From an uncultured Clostridia bacterium (lineage in GTDB: Bacteria; Bacillota_A; Clostridia; Christensenellales; Aristaeellaceae): 5,418 nucleotides of DNA. The stretch covers positions 1-5,418 of the forward strand of contig CAMOGC010000116.1 in the NCBI GenBank assembly GCA_946613955.1, in the 5' to 3' direction. Under the pieces are notes generated by a model. That model saw nothing but the letters and a program-made list of their open reading frames with translations. It was not told where the DNA came from and did no database searches. Below, piece by piece: positions 1 to 5,397 of the stretch; within the stretch, counting starts at the first letter, position 1, and each line of letters starts with the position of its first letter. Position numbers and translations under genes: made by a program.

Positions 1-35
1 AAGCGCCGGCATTGCAAGGCTGGAATGCTTTTTTT
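1..35 (+). terminator. Possible intrinsic terminator of a plus-strand gene to the left
   Basis: Bases 1-5 (AAGCG) can pair with 26-30 (TGCTT), and 6-10 (CCGGC) with 19-23 (GCTGG, one G-T pair), leaving an 8-base loop and a two-base AA bulge. Seven T residues follow at 29-35. That is the form of a rho-independent terminator on the plus strand. It would close a gene lying left of the window and convergent with htpG. The stem is imperfect, a shorter alternative exists (GCATT 9-13 with AATGC 24-28), and the gene it would serve is not visible, so this is tentative. Confidence 0.35.
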
Positions 36-62
36 CTGTATCCCTTCCGGCCAGGGGCGGGA

Positions 63-221
63 GAGAAGCGGGGAAACGGCCCGAAGGCGGGGGGAGAAGC
101 GGAGGAACACTCCAGAAGGCGGGGGAGAAGCGGGGCGGACGGTTCCAAAGACAACGGAGAAGCGGGGCGGACAGTTCCGAAGGCGAGGGGATGAGCAGTG
201 GGAACGGTTCCGCGGACGGAG
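63..221. repeat. Five degenerate 31-33 bp tandem repeats
   Basis: Units begin at 63, 94, 125, 157 and 190. The first four open with GAGAAGCGG and the fifth with the diverged GATGAGCAG. Most end in a GAAGGCG-like segment. In the middle each keeps a small dyad: GGG-N6-CCC in unit 1, GGA-N4-TCC in units 2-4 and GGAAC-G-GTTCC in unit 5. The spacings of 31, 31, 32 and 33 bases are not multiples of three, which argues against a coding repeat. The plus strand here is strongly purine-rich. The block lies beyond the htpG terminator, so it is probably not in the htpG mRNA. Function is unknown. It could be an intergenic minisatellite or a set of protein-binding or RNA-structural units. Confidence 0.7.
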
Positions 222-229
222 GAGGATCG

Positions 230-264
230 AAAAAATCCCCGGAGAGAAAACTCCCTCCGGGGAT
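230..264 (-). terminator. Intrinsic terminator of htpG
   Basis: Read on the minus strand, a perfect 10 bp stem (ATCCCCGGAG at 264-255 paired with CTCCGGGGAT at 244-235) encloses a 10-base loop and runs directly into a tract of T residues, complementary to the A run at 230-235. It begins about 15 bases after the htpG stop codon. This is a textbook rho-independent terminator and shows that htpG is the last gene of its transcript. Confidence 0.9.
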
Positions 265-278
265 CGCGCGGGGCGCTT

Positions 279-2183
279 TTATCCCTTCGCCACCATGCCC
301 AGCAGCTTCCGGCTCCGCTCCAGGAAGGCGGTGATTTCCTCCGCCTCCAGGGGCTGGGCGGCCATCCGGGCCAGATCGTAGACCTGATGGCAGAGCAGCT
401 TTGTCGTCTCGTCCTCCGGATCGCGGGCGGCCAGGGCCTGGACGGTTTCGTTCCGCCGGTTCAGCACCAGGGTGAAACGGTCCGGCATGGGGAAGCGCTC
501 CCCGTAAATCCGGCTCATTTCCTTATACCGGCGCATCTGCTCGTCCTCGGTTACCATGGCGGTCATCTCCGCGTCGCCCAGGGACGCCAGCTTGACCTCC
601 AGCTCCGGCTGCTCCAGGGCGCCCCGGAACAGATCCCGCAGCTTCTCCTCGTCCAGCTCCTTGCCTTCCTCGGATTCCTCCTTCAGGCCGTCGATGTCCG
701 CGTCGACCCGGGCGAAGGTCACCCGATCCTCCTCCTTGCCCTGATATTCCAGGAAGGACATGAAGTTGCCGTCGATCAGGGTGTTCATCACGGCCACGTC
801 GATCCCCCGGTCGGTATAGAGCTTGACGGAGGCGGCCTGGCGCTTCTCGTCGTTGGTGTAGTAGATCTTCTTTTCCGTCTTTTCGAAGTTGGCGGCCTTG
901 TATTCCTCGATGGTGGCGTATTTGCCGTCGGTCTTCTTCAGCAGCAGGGAACCCTTGACCTGATCGAAGAACTTGCTGTCCTTGATGCAGCCGTATTTGA
1001 CGAAGGGGGCGATGTCGTCCCAGTATCCCTCGTAGGTCTCCCGCTCCGTCTTCATCAGGGAATTCAGCTTGTCGGCCACCTTCTTGGTAATATGGGCGCT
1101 GATCTTCTGGACATAGCCGTCGTTCTGCAGGAAGGAACGGCTGACGTTCAGGGGCAGGTCGGGGCAGTCGATGACGCCCTTGAGCAGCATCAGGAACTCG
1201 GGGATGACTTCCTTAATGTTATCCGCCACGAAGACCTGGCCGGAGAAGAGCTTGATCTGCCCCTCGTGGGTGCCGAAATCATTCTTCAGCTTCGGGAAGA
1301 ACAGGATGCCCTTGAGGTTGAAGGGATAGTCCACGTTCAGATGGATCCAGAACAGGGGATCCTCGAAGTCCATGAACACCCGGTGATAAAATTCCTTGTA
1401 CTCCTCCTCCTTGCAGGCCGCGGGCTTGCGCAGCCACAGGGGATCGGTGTCGTTGATCTTCTCGGGCTTTGGCAGCTCCATGACTTTCTCGGTCTTCGGC
1501 GTCCCGTCCTCGTTCTTCTCGTCGCCCACGGGCACCTCTTTTTCCACGGGCTTGGCGTTCGCGTCCTCCAGCATGATGGGGTAGGCCATGAAGCCGCAGT
1601 AGCGCTTCAGCACCTCCCGCACCCGGTAGGTCTCCAGGAAATCCTTTTCTTCCTTTGTAATATGCAGGATGATGTCCGTCCCGTGGGTCTTGCGGCTGCC
1701 CTGGCTGATTTCAAAGCCCATGCCGTCCTCGGACACCCAGTGCACGGGCTCGGAACCCTCCTGGCAGCTGAGGGTTTCGATCTCCACCTTCTCGCTGACC
1801 ATAAAGACGGAATAGAAGCCCAGGCCGAAATGCCCGATGATGTCGGCCTTTTCTTCCTTCTTCCCGTCCTCGAACTGCTTCATGAATTCCGCCGCGCCCG
1901 AGAAGGCCACCTGATTGATGTATTTCCGGACCTCCTCGGCCGTCATGCCGATGCCCGTGTCGGAAATCCGGATGGTCTTCTTCTTTTTGTCCACCGTCAC
2001 CATGACCTGCATTTCCTCGCCGCTGTCGGGGCGGAGCATGCGGAACTTGGTAATCGCGTCGCAGGCGTTGGAAACCGTCTCCCGCAGAAAAATGTCCTTA
2101 TCGGAATACAGCCACCGCTTGATGACCGGCATAATATTCTGGGCATCGATGGATACGCTGCCTTTTTCCTGTTCAATCGCCAT
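279..2183 (-). CDS. htpG: Molecular chaperone HtpG (bacterial Hsp90)
   Basis: Cytosolic ATP-dependent homodimeric chaperone that remodels client proteins, often with DnaK. The 634 residues fit the family (E. coli HtpG has 624). The N-terminal GHKL ATPase domain spans about 1-205. It has Glu35 and Asn39 in the FLRETVSNACDA helix, the DTGIGM nucleotide loop at 75-80, the lid GHFGLGFYS at 117-125, and GTD at 168-170. A charged linker, roughly 205-247, leads to the middle domain, whose LNVSRSFLQ motif carries the Arg (349) that contacts the ATP phosphate. The dimerisation domain is roughly 510-634. All key residues are present. The frame stays open up to an ATG at 2300, but the start is put at 2183: AGGAGGG lies 7 bases upstream, homology begins here, and the longer version would run through the promoter and into the CIRCE operator. 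htpG has its own promoter and terminator and is probably monocistronic and HrcA-controlled. Confidence 0.98.
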   Translation of the reverse strand: MAIEQEKGSVSIDAQNIMPVIKRWLYSDKDIFLRETVSNACDAITKFRMLRPDSGEEMQVMVTVDKKKKTIRISDTGIGMTAEEVRKYINQVAFSGAAEFMKQFEDGKKEEKADIIGHFGLGFYSVFMVSEKVEIETLSCQEGSEPVHWVSEDGMGFEISQGSRKTHGTDIILHITKEEKDFLETYRVREVLKRYCGFMAYPIMLEDANAKPVEKEVPVGDEKNEDGTPKTEKVMELPKPEKINDTDPLWLRKPAACKEEEYKEFYHRVFMDFEDPLFWIHLNVDYPFNLKGILFFPKLKNDFGTHEGQIKLFSGQVFVADNIKEVIPEFLMLLKGVIDCPDLPLNVSRSFLQNDGYVQKISAHITKKVADKLNSLMKTERETYEGYWDDIAPFVKYGCIKDSKFFDQVKGSLLLKKTDGKYATIEEYKAANFEKTEKKIYYTNDEKRQAASVKLYTDRGIDVAVMNTLIDGNFMSFLEYQGKEEDRVTFARVDADIDGLKEESEEGKELDEEKLRDLFRGALEQPELEVKLASLGDAEMTAMVTEDEQMRRYKEMSRIYGERFPMPDRFTLVLNRRNETVQALAARDPEDETTKLLCHQVYDLARMAAQPLEAEEITAFLERSRKLLGMVAKG

Positions 2184-2190
2184 GTCTTTT

Positions 2191-2197
2191 CCCTCCT
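2191..2197 (-). promoter_or_regulatory. Ribosome binding site that fixes the htpG start
   Basis: AGGAGGG on the minus strand, 7 bases before the ATG at 2183. It is a near-perfect anti-16S match and decides between this ATG and the upstream in-frame ATG at 2300, which lies inside the CIRCE operator and ahead of the promoter. Confidence 0.9.
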
Positions 2198-2215
2198 GAT
2201 TCTTTGCTTTCCCGG

Positions 2216-2239
2216 CCGGAAAACGGGGGCGCTTTCCGG
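2216..2239 (-). other. Hairpin at the 5' end of the htpG leader
   Basis: CCGGAAA (minus strand, 2239-2233) can pair perfectly with TTTCCGG (2222-2216) around a 10-base loop. With the transcription start predicted near 2244, this stem would sit within about five bases of the mRNA 5' end and well upstream of the Shine-Dalgarno site at 2191-2197. A 5'-terminal stem of this sort can protect an mRNA from decay. That role is inferred from position only. Confidence 0.4.
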
Positions 2240-2250
2240 CTCCGGGAGGT

Positions 2251-2279
2251 ATTGTAACACCCCGCGGAGGGAAATGCAA
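2251..2279 (-). promoter_or_regulatory. Sigma-A-type promoter of htpG
   Basis: On the minus strand, the -35 box TTGCAT (2279-2274) is separated by exactly 17 bases from the -10 box TACAAT (2256-2251), which is preceded by an extended -10 TGT. Each box matches the consensus at 5 of 6 and 4 or more of 6 positions, in an otherwise very GC-rich sequence. Transcription would start near 2244, giving a leader of about 60 bases. An A/T-rich stretch lies between the -35 box and the CIRCE element and could act as an UP element. Confidence 0.85.
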
Positions 2280-2286
2280 GAAAAAT

Positions 2287-2313
2287 TTAGCACTCGCCAA
2301 ATGCGAGTGCTAA
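2287..2313. promoter_or_regulatory. CIRCE operator (HrcA binding site)
   Basis: A perfect 9-9-9 inverted repeat, TTAGCACTC-N9-GAGTGCTAA, identical to the consensus CIRCE element through which the repressor HrcA controls class I heat-shock genes (groESL, dnaK) in Gram-positive and many other bacteria. It lies about 100 bp ahead of the htpG start codon and 7 bp upstream of the -35 box, at about -43 to -69 from the predicted transcription start. The only gene it can serve on this side is htpG. The gene on its other side ends here, pointing toward it. Confidence 0.97.
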
Positions 2314-2337
2314 CAAAACGGGCTTCAGGGCGGCCCG
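2312..2337 (-). terminator. Weak intrinsic terminator after the histidine phosphatase gene
   Basis: On the minus strand, CGGGC (2337-2333) pairs with GCCCG (2323-2319) around a 9-base loop, followed by TTTTGTT. The stem has only 5 bp, but all are G-C, and the T-rich tail is well placed. A longer GC pairing further upstream (GGGCCC-like segments around 2335-2375) could strengthen it. It would end the upstream transcript about 115 bases after the phosphatase stop codon, just before the CIRCE element, which overlaps its tail. Confidence 0.4.
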
Positions 2338-2449
2338 GGCAGGGGCCGGGGCAGATCGCGTTCCGGCGGGCCCTCGCCAGCACGCCCGGCAGGGAGCGGA
2401 GGCGCATGCGTTTGCGGGGCTCCGGCTGCGCTTCATCGGAAAAGAAATC

Positions 2450-3208
2450 TCAGGGCAGTCCCGGCAGGGTGCCGTTGATCATGGGATTGGTGGAATCGAC
2501 GCCGGTATACACCTCCGGGAAGAGCCCGTGGGTGGAGGCCGGTTCGCCCGCCAGGGTCAGATGGGACAGATCCCCGATCCGGGCGGCGCGGAAAATCACC
2601 TCGCCCTTCACCCGCTCCTCCGTGACCACCTCGGTCAGCGAGGTGGGCAGGCACATCGCGTGATGCCAGTAGATCATGGGCGACACGCCCGTCAGATAGC
2701 CCAGCACCGCCATGGACAGGCCGAAATGGCAAAAGAGGGCGATCGTGTCCGGCCGGTTGTTCTCCGCCTTCCAGACCGGCCCGTCCTTCCGGAAGCCGTA
2801 TCGGGCCAGCAGGGCGTCCACCCCCGCCTTCGTTTCCTCCCAGACCTCGCGGGCATCGCTGCCGGCAAAGAGGGGAATGTCCGGCCAGTTTTCCGGATCC
2901 GCCGCCCCGGGATACTGCGCCAGCAGCCGGGGCATCCGGTCCCAGAGGATCCGCATCTCCCCCGTCAGCGGATCCAGATGCCGGGCGCGGAATTCCTGCA
3001 GCCAGGGCAGCTCCTCGGCCTCCCGCCCAGTCGCCCGAAGGCTGTATTCCGCCGTCTGCCGGGCCCGCCGCAGGGGGGAGACGTAGATATCCTTTACCTG
3101 CTGGCGGCGGAACCAGCGGCTGAAAAGCTCCGCTTCCTCCCGCCCCTTGGGGGTCAGGCAGTCGCGCTCATAATCGGGTTCCCCGTGCCGAATCATCCAG
3201 ATTTTCAT
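2450..3208 (-). CDS. Histidine phosphatase family protein (phosphoglycerate mutase-like)
   Basis: A 252-residue member of the histidine phosphatase superfamily, which transfers phosphate through a phospho-histidine. The signature RHGEP at residues 7-11 gives the nucleophile His8 and Arg7. SPLRRARQTA at 44-53 supplies a further phosphate-binding Arg and is typical of the branch that includes cofactor-dependent phosphoglycerate mutases, GpmB and CobC. Glu72 in LQEF is the likely proton donor, and CHFG at 160-163 carries the second catalytic His161. There is no signal peptide or membrane segment, so it is probably cytosolic. The substrate cannot be read from the sequence: it could be a small phospho-metabolite phosphatase rather than a glycolytic mutase. 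The residues after about 190 are not recognised. The start is supported by GGGAGG 6 bases upstream. It lies 153 bp behind rqcH with no clear promoter between, so co-transcription with rqcH is plausible. Confidence 0.93.
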   Translation of the reverse strand: MKIWMIRHGEPDYERDCLTPKGREEAELFSRWFRRQQVKDIYVSPLRRARQTAEYSLRATGREAEELPWLQEFRARHLDPLTGEMRILWDRMPRLLAQYPGAADPENWPDIPLFAGSDAREVWEETKAGVDALLARYGFRKDGPVWKAENNRPDTIALFCHFGLSMAVLGYLTGVSPMIYWHHAMCLPTSLTEVVTEERVKGEVIFRAARIGDLSHLTLAGEPASTHGLFPEVYTGVDSTNPMINGTLPGLP

Positions 3209-3242
3209 GCGATTCCTCCCTCTTCGTTTCCGTCCTTGCTTC

Positions 3243-3311
3243 CGCCCGGGTTATTCTCCGCCGCAGGGCAAGCTTCCGCTCAAAGAGCCGGCGCCCGGGT
3301 TATTCTCCGCC
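3243..3311. repeat. 20 bp direct repeat in the rqcH-phosphatase spacer
   Basis: The 20-mer CGCCCGGGTTATTCTCCGCC occurs perfectly at 3243-3262 and 3292-3311, a 49-base offset, with unrelated sequence between and around the copies. On the minus strand each copy contains GGAGAATAACC. The right-hand copy is built into a GC-rich hairpin and the left-hand one is not. Function is unknown. Possibilities are a dispersed intergenic element, a regulator site in two copies, or a recent small duplication. Confidence 0.85.
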
Positions 3312-3320
3312 CCGGCGCCG
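3289..3320 (-). other. GC-rich hairpin between rqcH and the phosphatase gene
   Basis: CGGCGC-C-CGGG at 3289-3299 pairs with CCCGGCGCCG at 3311-3320: ten base pairs, nine or more of them G-C, with one bulged C and an 11-base loop. Read in the direction of the genes it is followed by GCTCTTTGAGC, not by a T run, so it is not a standard intrinsic terminator. In an rqcH-phosphatase mRNA it could act as a processing or stabilising stem between the cistrons. This is an inference from position and stability. Confidence 0.5.
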
Positions 3321-3361
3321 CCCGGAGGCCGTGCCCGCGGCGCCCCTGCTTTTCCTCTCCC

Positions 3362-5104
3362 TTACGACTCCACCAGATGGATGGCGCGGATGTCCGCTTC
3401 CTCCGGGGTCATATAGGCCGTTTTCTGATGCGTATAGATCACCTTGCCCGGCGCCGCGCCGGAGGGCTTTTTCACATAGCGCCTTCTCGTATAGTCGATG
3501 GGCACCAGGGAACTGCGCTGCCCCTTGCTGTACCAGGCGGCCAGCAGCGCCGCCTGCTTCAGGGTGTCCGGCGGAATATCCCCCTCCCGGCGGATGATGA
3601 CGTGGCTGCCGGGCATGTCCTTGGCGTGGAGCCACATTTCGTCCGGCCGGGCCGCCAGGGTCAGCCGGTCGTTCTGCACCGCGTTTTTGCCCACCAGGAT
3701 CTCGATTCCGTCGGAGGAGAGATACCGGAAGGGTTTGCTCCCGGGAAGGCTCCGCTGCTGCCGCCGGTTGGAAACCTTCTTCATATATCCCGCCCGGACC
3801 AGCTCGCCGCGGATCTCCTCCAGCTCGCTTTCGCCCACGCATTTGCCCACGTCCAGCAGCATGCCCTCCAGAAAGTCCAGCTCCCGCAGGGTGTTTTCCT
3901 TCTGCTCGGCCGCGGTCTGCCGGGCGGAGCGGGCCTTCTGGTACTTTTTGAAATACCGCTGCGCGTTCTGGCTGGGGGTCAGGCGGATGTCCAGGGGAAT
4001 GGTGATGGAGCCGCCCTCGGGATCATACCAGTTGGGCAGCACCGCCTCCGCCGCGCCCTTTTCCAGGGTATAAAGGTTGGCGTTGAGCACCTCGCCCATG
4101 ATCCGGTATTCCTCCATGCGGGCCGCCCCGGCCAGCTCCTCCTCCTGCAGGGCCAGCTTCTTTTCGCACCGCTCGATCCGGCCTTTGAGCAGATGCACCA
4201 TGGAGGCGCTTTTCTGCCGCAGGCGGTCCTGCTGATCCCGGACGCCGTAGAAGGCCTCCAGGGCGGCGCTGACGGAAGGGAAGGGCTTCTGCCGGTCCAG
4301 ATCCCGGCTCAGGAAGGGGAAGGGAAAAACGTCCTCCGCCTCCCCACTCTCGCCGTAGAGCACCCGGGGGCTCTGCATTTCCGGCAGGCGCCCCAGAAGG
4401 CCGGCGAGCTTTTCCGCCGCCTCTTCCAGCCTCTCCGGCCAGCTTTCCCCGGGAGAGAGCACCCGGAAGGCCATCTCCCGAGCCGTCGGCAGGCTGACGC
4501 CCCGGATCGCCCCCGCCAGGGCCTTCTCGAAGGACATTCCCGAAAGCCCGGCGAGCTTTTCTGCCAGCGCCGCGGCGGTGGCCTCCTCTGGCGGCAGCCG
4601 GTCCTGCGCCGGCGGATCCTGATAGATCATCCCCGGCTGCACCTGGCGCACGCGGCTCATCTCGCCGTTTACATGCCGGGCCGCCTCCAGAATCCGGCCG
4701 TTTCCATCCAGCAGCATCAGGTTGGAATGCCGGCCCATCATCTCCAGCACCAGGCGCCGGGGCTCGTGATCCCCCATCTCCCCGATGGTGTCCAGATCGA
4801 CATAGACCACCCGGTCGCCCCCGATCTGGCGGACGCTCAGCACCCGCCCGCCCAGCAGCTGTTTGCGCAAAAGCATGCACAGCGCCGGCGGCTCCAGCGG
4901 GTTGGGAAAGCGGCTCCCCGTCAGGTGGCACCGGGCGTTGTTGGGCGAGGCGCATAAAAGAAGCTGCCGGTTCTCGTTTCCCGCCCGGATCACCAGGATC
5001 ACCGTATCCTTTTCCGGCTGGGTAATCCGGTCCACCCGTCCGCCGGCCAGCAGTCCGTTCAGCTCCCGGGCCGCCAGCCCCACCATCAGTCCGTCCATCG
5101 GCAT
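3362..5104 (-). CDS. rqcH: Ribosome quality control protein RqcH (NFACT family)
   Basis: Bacterial homologue of Rqc2/NEMF (B. subtilis YloA; older names FbpA, fibronectin-binding protein). It binds 50S subunits carrying stalled peptidyl-tRNA and recruits Ala-tRNA to add a C-terminal poly-Ala degradation tag. The 580 residues match the usual length of about 570. The NFACT-N domain is roughly 1-170 with GRHSNLMLLD at 124-133. Asp97-Arg98 are at the same positions as the DR pair essential in B. subtilis RqcH. A helix-hairpin-helix region lies near 175-245, coiled-coil arms near 285-330 and 380-435, and the NFACT-R domain near 455-560 with WLHAKDMPGSHVIIR at 491-505. All key features are intact, so it is probably functional. 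The start MPMDG aligns with the family N-terminus, and AAGGAG lies 10 bases upstream. It has its own promoter, is the first gene of this minus-strand group, and has no T-tailed terminator behind it. Confidence 0.96.
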   Translation of the reverse strand: MPMDGLMVGLAARELNGLLAGGRVDRITQPEKDTVILVIRAGNENRQLLLCASPNNARCHLTGSRFPNPLEPPALCMLLRKQLLGGRVLSVRQIGGDRVVYVDLDTIGEMGDHEPRRLVLEMMGRHSNLMLLDGNGRILEAARHVNGEMSRVRQVQPGMIYQDPPAQDRLPPEEATAAALAEKLAGLSGMSFEKALAGAIRGVSLPTAREMAFRVLSPGESWPERLEEAAEKLAGLLGRLPEMQSPRVLYGESGEAEDVFPFPFLSRDLDRQKPFPSVSAALEAFYGVRDQQDRLRQKSASMVHLLKGRIERCEKKLALQEEELAGAARMEEYRIMGEVLNANLYTLEKGAAEAVLPNWYDPEGGSITIPLDIRLTPSQNAQRYFKKYQKARSARQTAAEQKENTLRELDFLEGMLLDVGKCVGESELEEIRGELVRAGYMKKVSNRRQQRSLPGSKPFRYLSSDGIEILVGKNAVQNDRLTLAARPDEMWLHAKDMPGSHVIIRREGDIPPDTLKQAALLAAWYSKGQRSSLVPIDYTRRRYVKKPSGAAPGKVIYTHQKTAYMTPEEADIRAIHLVES

Positions 5105-5145
5105 CTGCTCTTCGCTCCTTCCGCGGTTTCCTCCGCATCCGGGTC

Positions 5146-5174
5146 AGTATACCACAGGATGGCCCTTTTGTCCT
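5146..5174 (-). promoter_or_regulatory. Probable sigma-A promoter of rqcH
   Basis: On the minus strand, the -35 box AGGACA (5174-5169, matching GACA of TTGACA) stands 17 bases from the -10 box TATACT (5151-5146), which has an extended -10 TGG directly ahead. Transcription would begin near 5139, giving a leader of about 35 bases that contains the AAGGAG ribosome site at 5120-5115. The -10 part is strong and the -35 part moderate. Confidence 0.75.
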
Positions 5175-5286
5175 CCCGCCGGGAAAAATCACGAAGTTAT
5201 GCCGACCGTACAATGGAACCACAGCTTTTTTACCTGGCGGAAGTCGGTCTTTTTTTCGACGGAAGGATAACCGTTGACAGACGGCG

Positions 5287-5322
5287 AAGAAACCGGGAGA
5301 GCGAAAACGCTCCGGTTTTTTT
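5287..5322 (+). terminator. Strong plus-strand intrinsic terminator with no evident gene
   Basis: AACCGG (5291-5296) pairs with CCGGTT (5312-5317) and AGCG (5300-5303) with CGCT (5308-5311). The loop is AAAA and a three-base GAG bulge sits on the 5' side. Outer A-T pairs can extend the stem to about 5287. Seven T residues follow (5316-5322). The T run is on the plus strand; the minus-strand tail (TTTCTTCG) is poorer. No recognised plus-strand gene lies between the rqcH promoter and this site, so the transcript it ends is unassigned. Confidence 0.7.
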
Positions 5323-5327
5323 CACGG

Positions 5328-5370
5328 AAAAAAGGGGAACGAAAAGGGCCGTCCCTCCCGTTCCCCCTTT
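5328..5370 (-). terminator. Long hairpin with minus-strand T tail (terminator or operator)
   Basis: AAAGGGGAACG (5331-5341) pairs with CGTTCCCC-C-TTT (5359-5370), 11 bp with one bulged C. Above a small internal loop, AGGG (5345-5348) pairs with CCCT (5353-5356), closing a CCGT tetraloop. On the minus strand it is followed by six T residues (complement of 5328-5333), so it has the form of an intrinsic terminator for transcription arriving from the right. However, it also abuts the -35 box of a plus-strand promoter, so the 8 bp inverted repeat GGGGAACG-N17-CGTTCCCC could instead be an operator. Both readings are open. Confidence 0.5.
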
Positions 5371-5397
5371 GCGAAACGGGTTGTCTGATGCTATAAT
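5369..5397 (+). promoter_or_regulatory. Extended -10 promoter reading out of the window
   Basis: TTGCGA (5369-5374), a 17-base spacer, then consensus TATAAT (5392-5397) preceded by the extended -10 TGC (5389-5391). Transcription would start near 5404. The last bases, AAAGGGGA (5411-5418), resemble a Shine-Dalgarno site, so a plus-strand gene divergent from rqcH probably begins just past the right edge. An ATG at 5408 would be almost leaderless and is a less likely start. A stable-RNA gene is also possible. Confidence 0.75.

Noticed and set aside
63..221. CRISPR array
   Set aside because: The units are contiguous and degenerate, with no invariant repeat separated by unique spacers.
12..381. 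Short plus-strand frames through the tandem repeat block
   Set aside because: Repeat spacing is not a multiple of three, composition is Gly/Arg/Glu-rich, one starts with TTG without a ribosome site, and they run into the htpG terminator and gene.
2184..2300. 39-residue N-terminal extension of HtpG from the ATG at 2300
   Set aside because: The extension would cover the promoter and part of the CIRCE operator, lacks a ribosome site and has no homology, while the ATG at 2183 has an ideal AGGAGGG.
198..2663. 821-codon open frame on the plus strand across htpG
   Set aside because: It is antisense to a clearly recognised htpG, runs through its promoter and CIRCE element, and its translation has the low-complexity Leu/Gly/Val/His composition usual for antisense frames in GC-rich DNA.
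3209..3361. Separate promoter for the histidine phosphatase gene
   Set aside because: GAATAA-like -10 candidates exist within the direct repeats, but none has a -35 box at an acceptable distance.
2528..4957. 809-codon open frame on the plus strand across the phosphatase and rqcH genes
   Set aside because: Antisense to two recognised genes and crossing their spacer; Pro/Arg/Leu/Gln-rich with no recognisable motif. It follows from high GC content.
4023..5222. 399-codon minus-strand frame overlapping rqcH
   Set aside because: It shares the strand but is out of frame with rqcH, which has clear NFACT motifs. Its Gly/Arg/Ala-rich translation is a frame-shifted shadow.
5274..5302. Plus-strand promoter from the perfect TTGACA at 5274-5279
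   Set aside because: No -10-like sequence occurs at 15-19 bases downstream; that stretch is the terminator hairpin.
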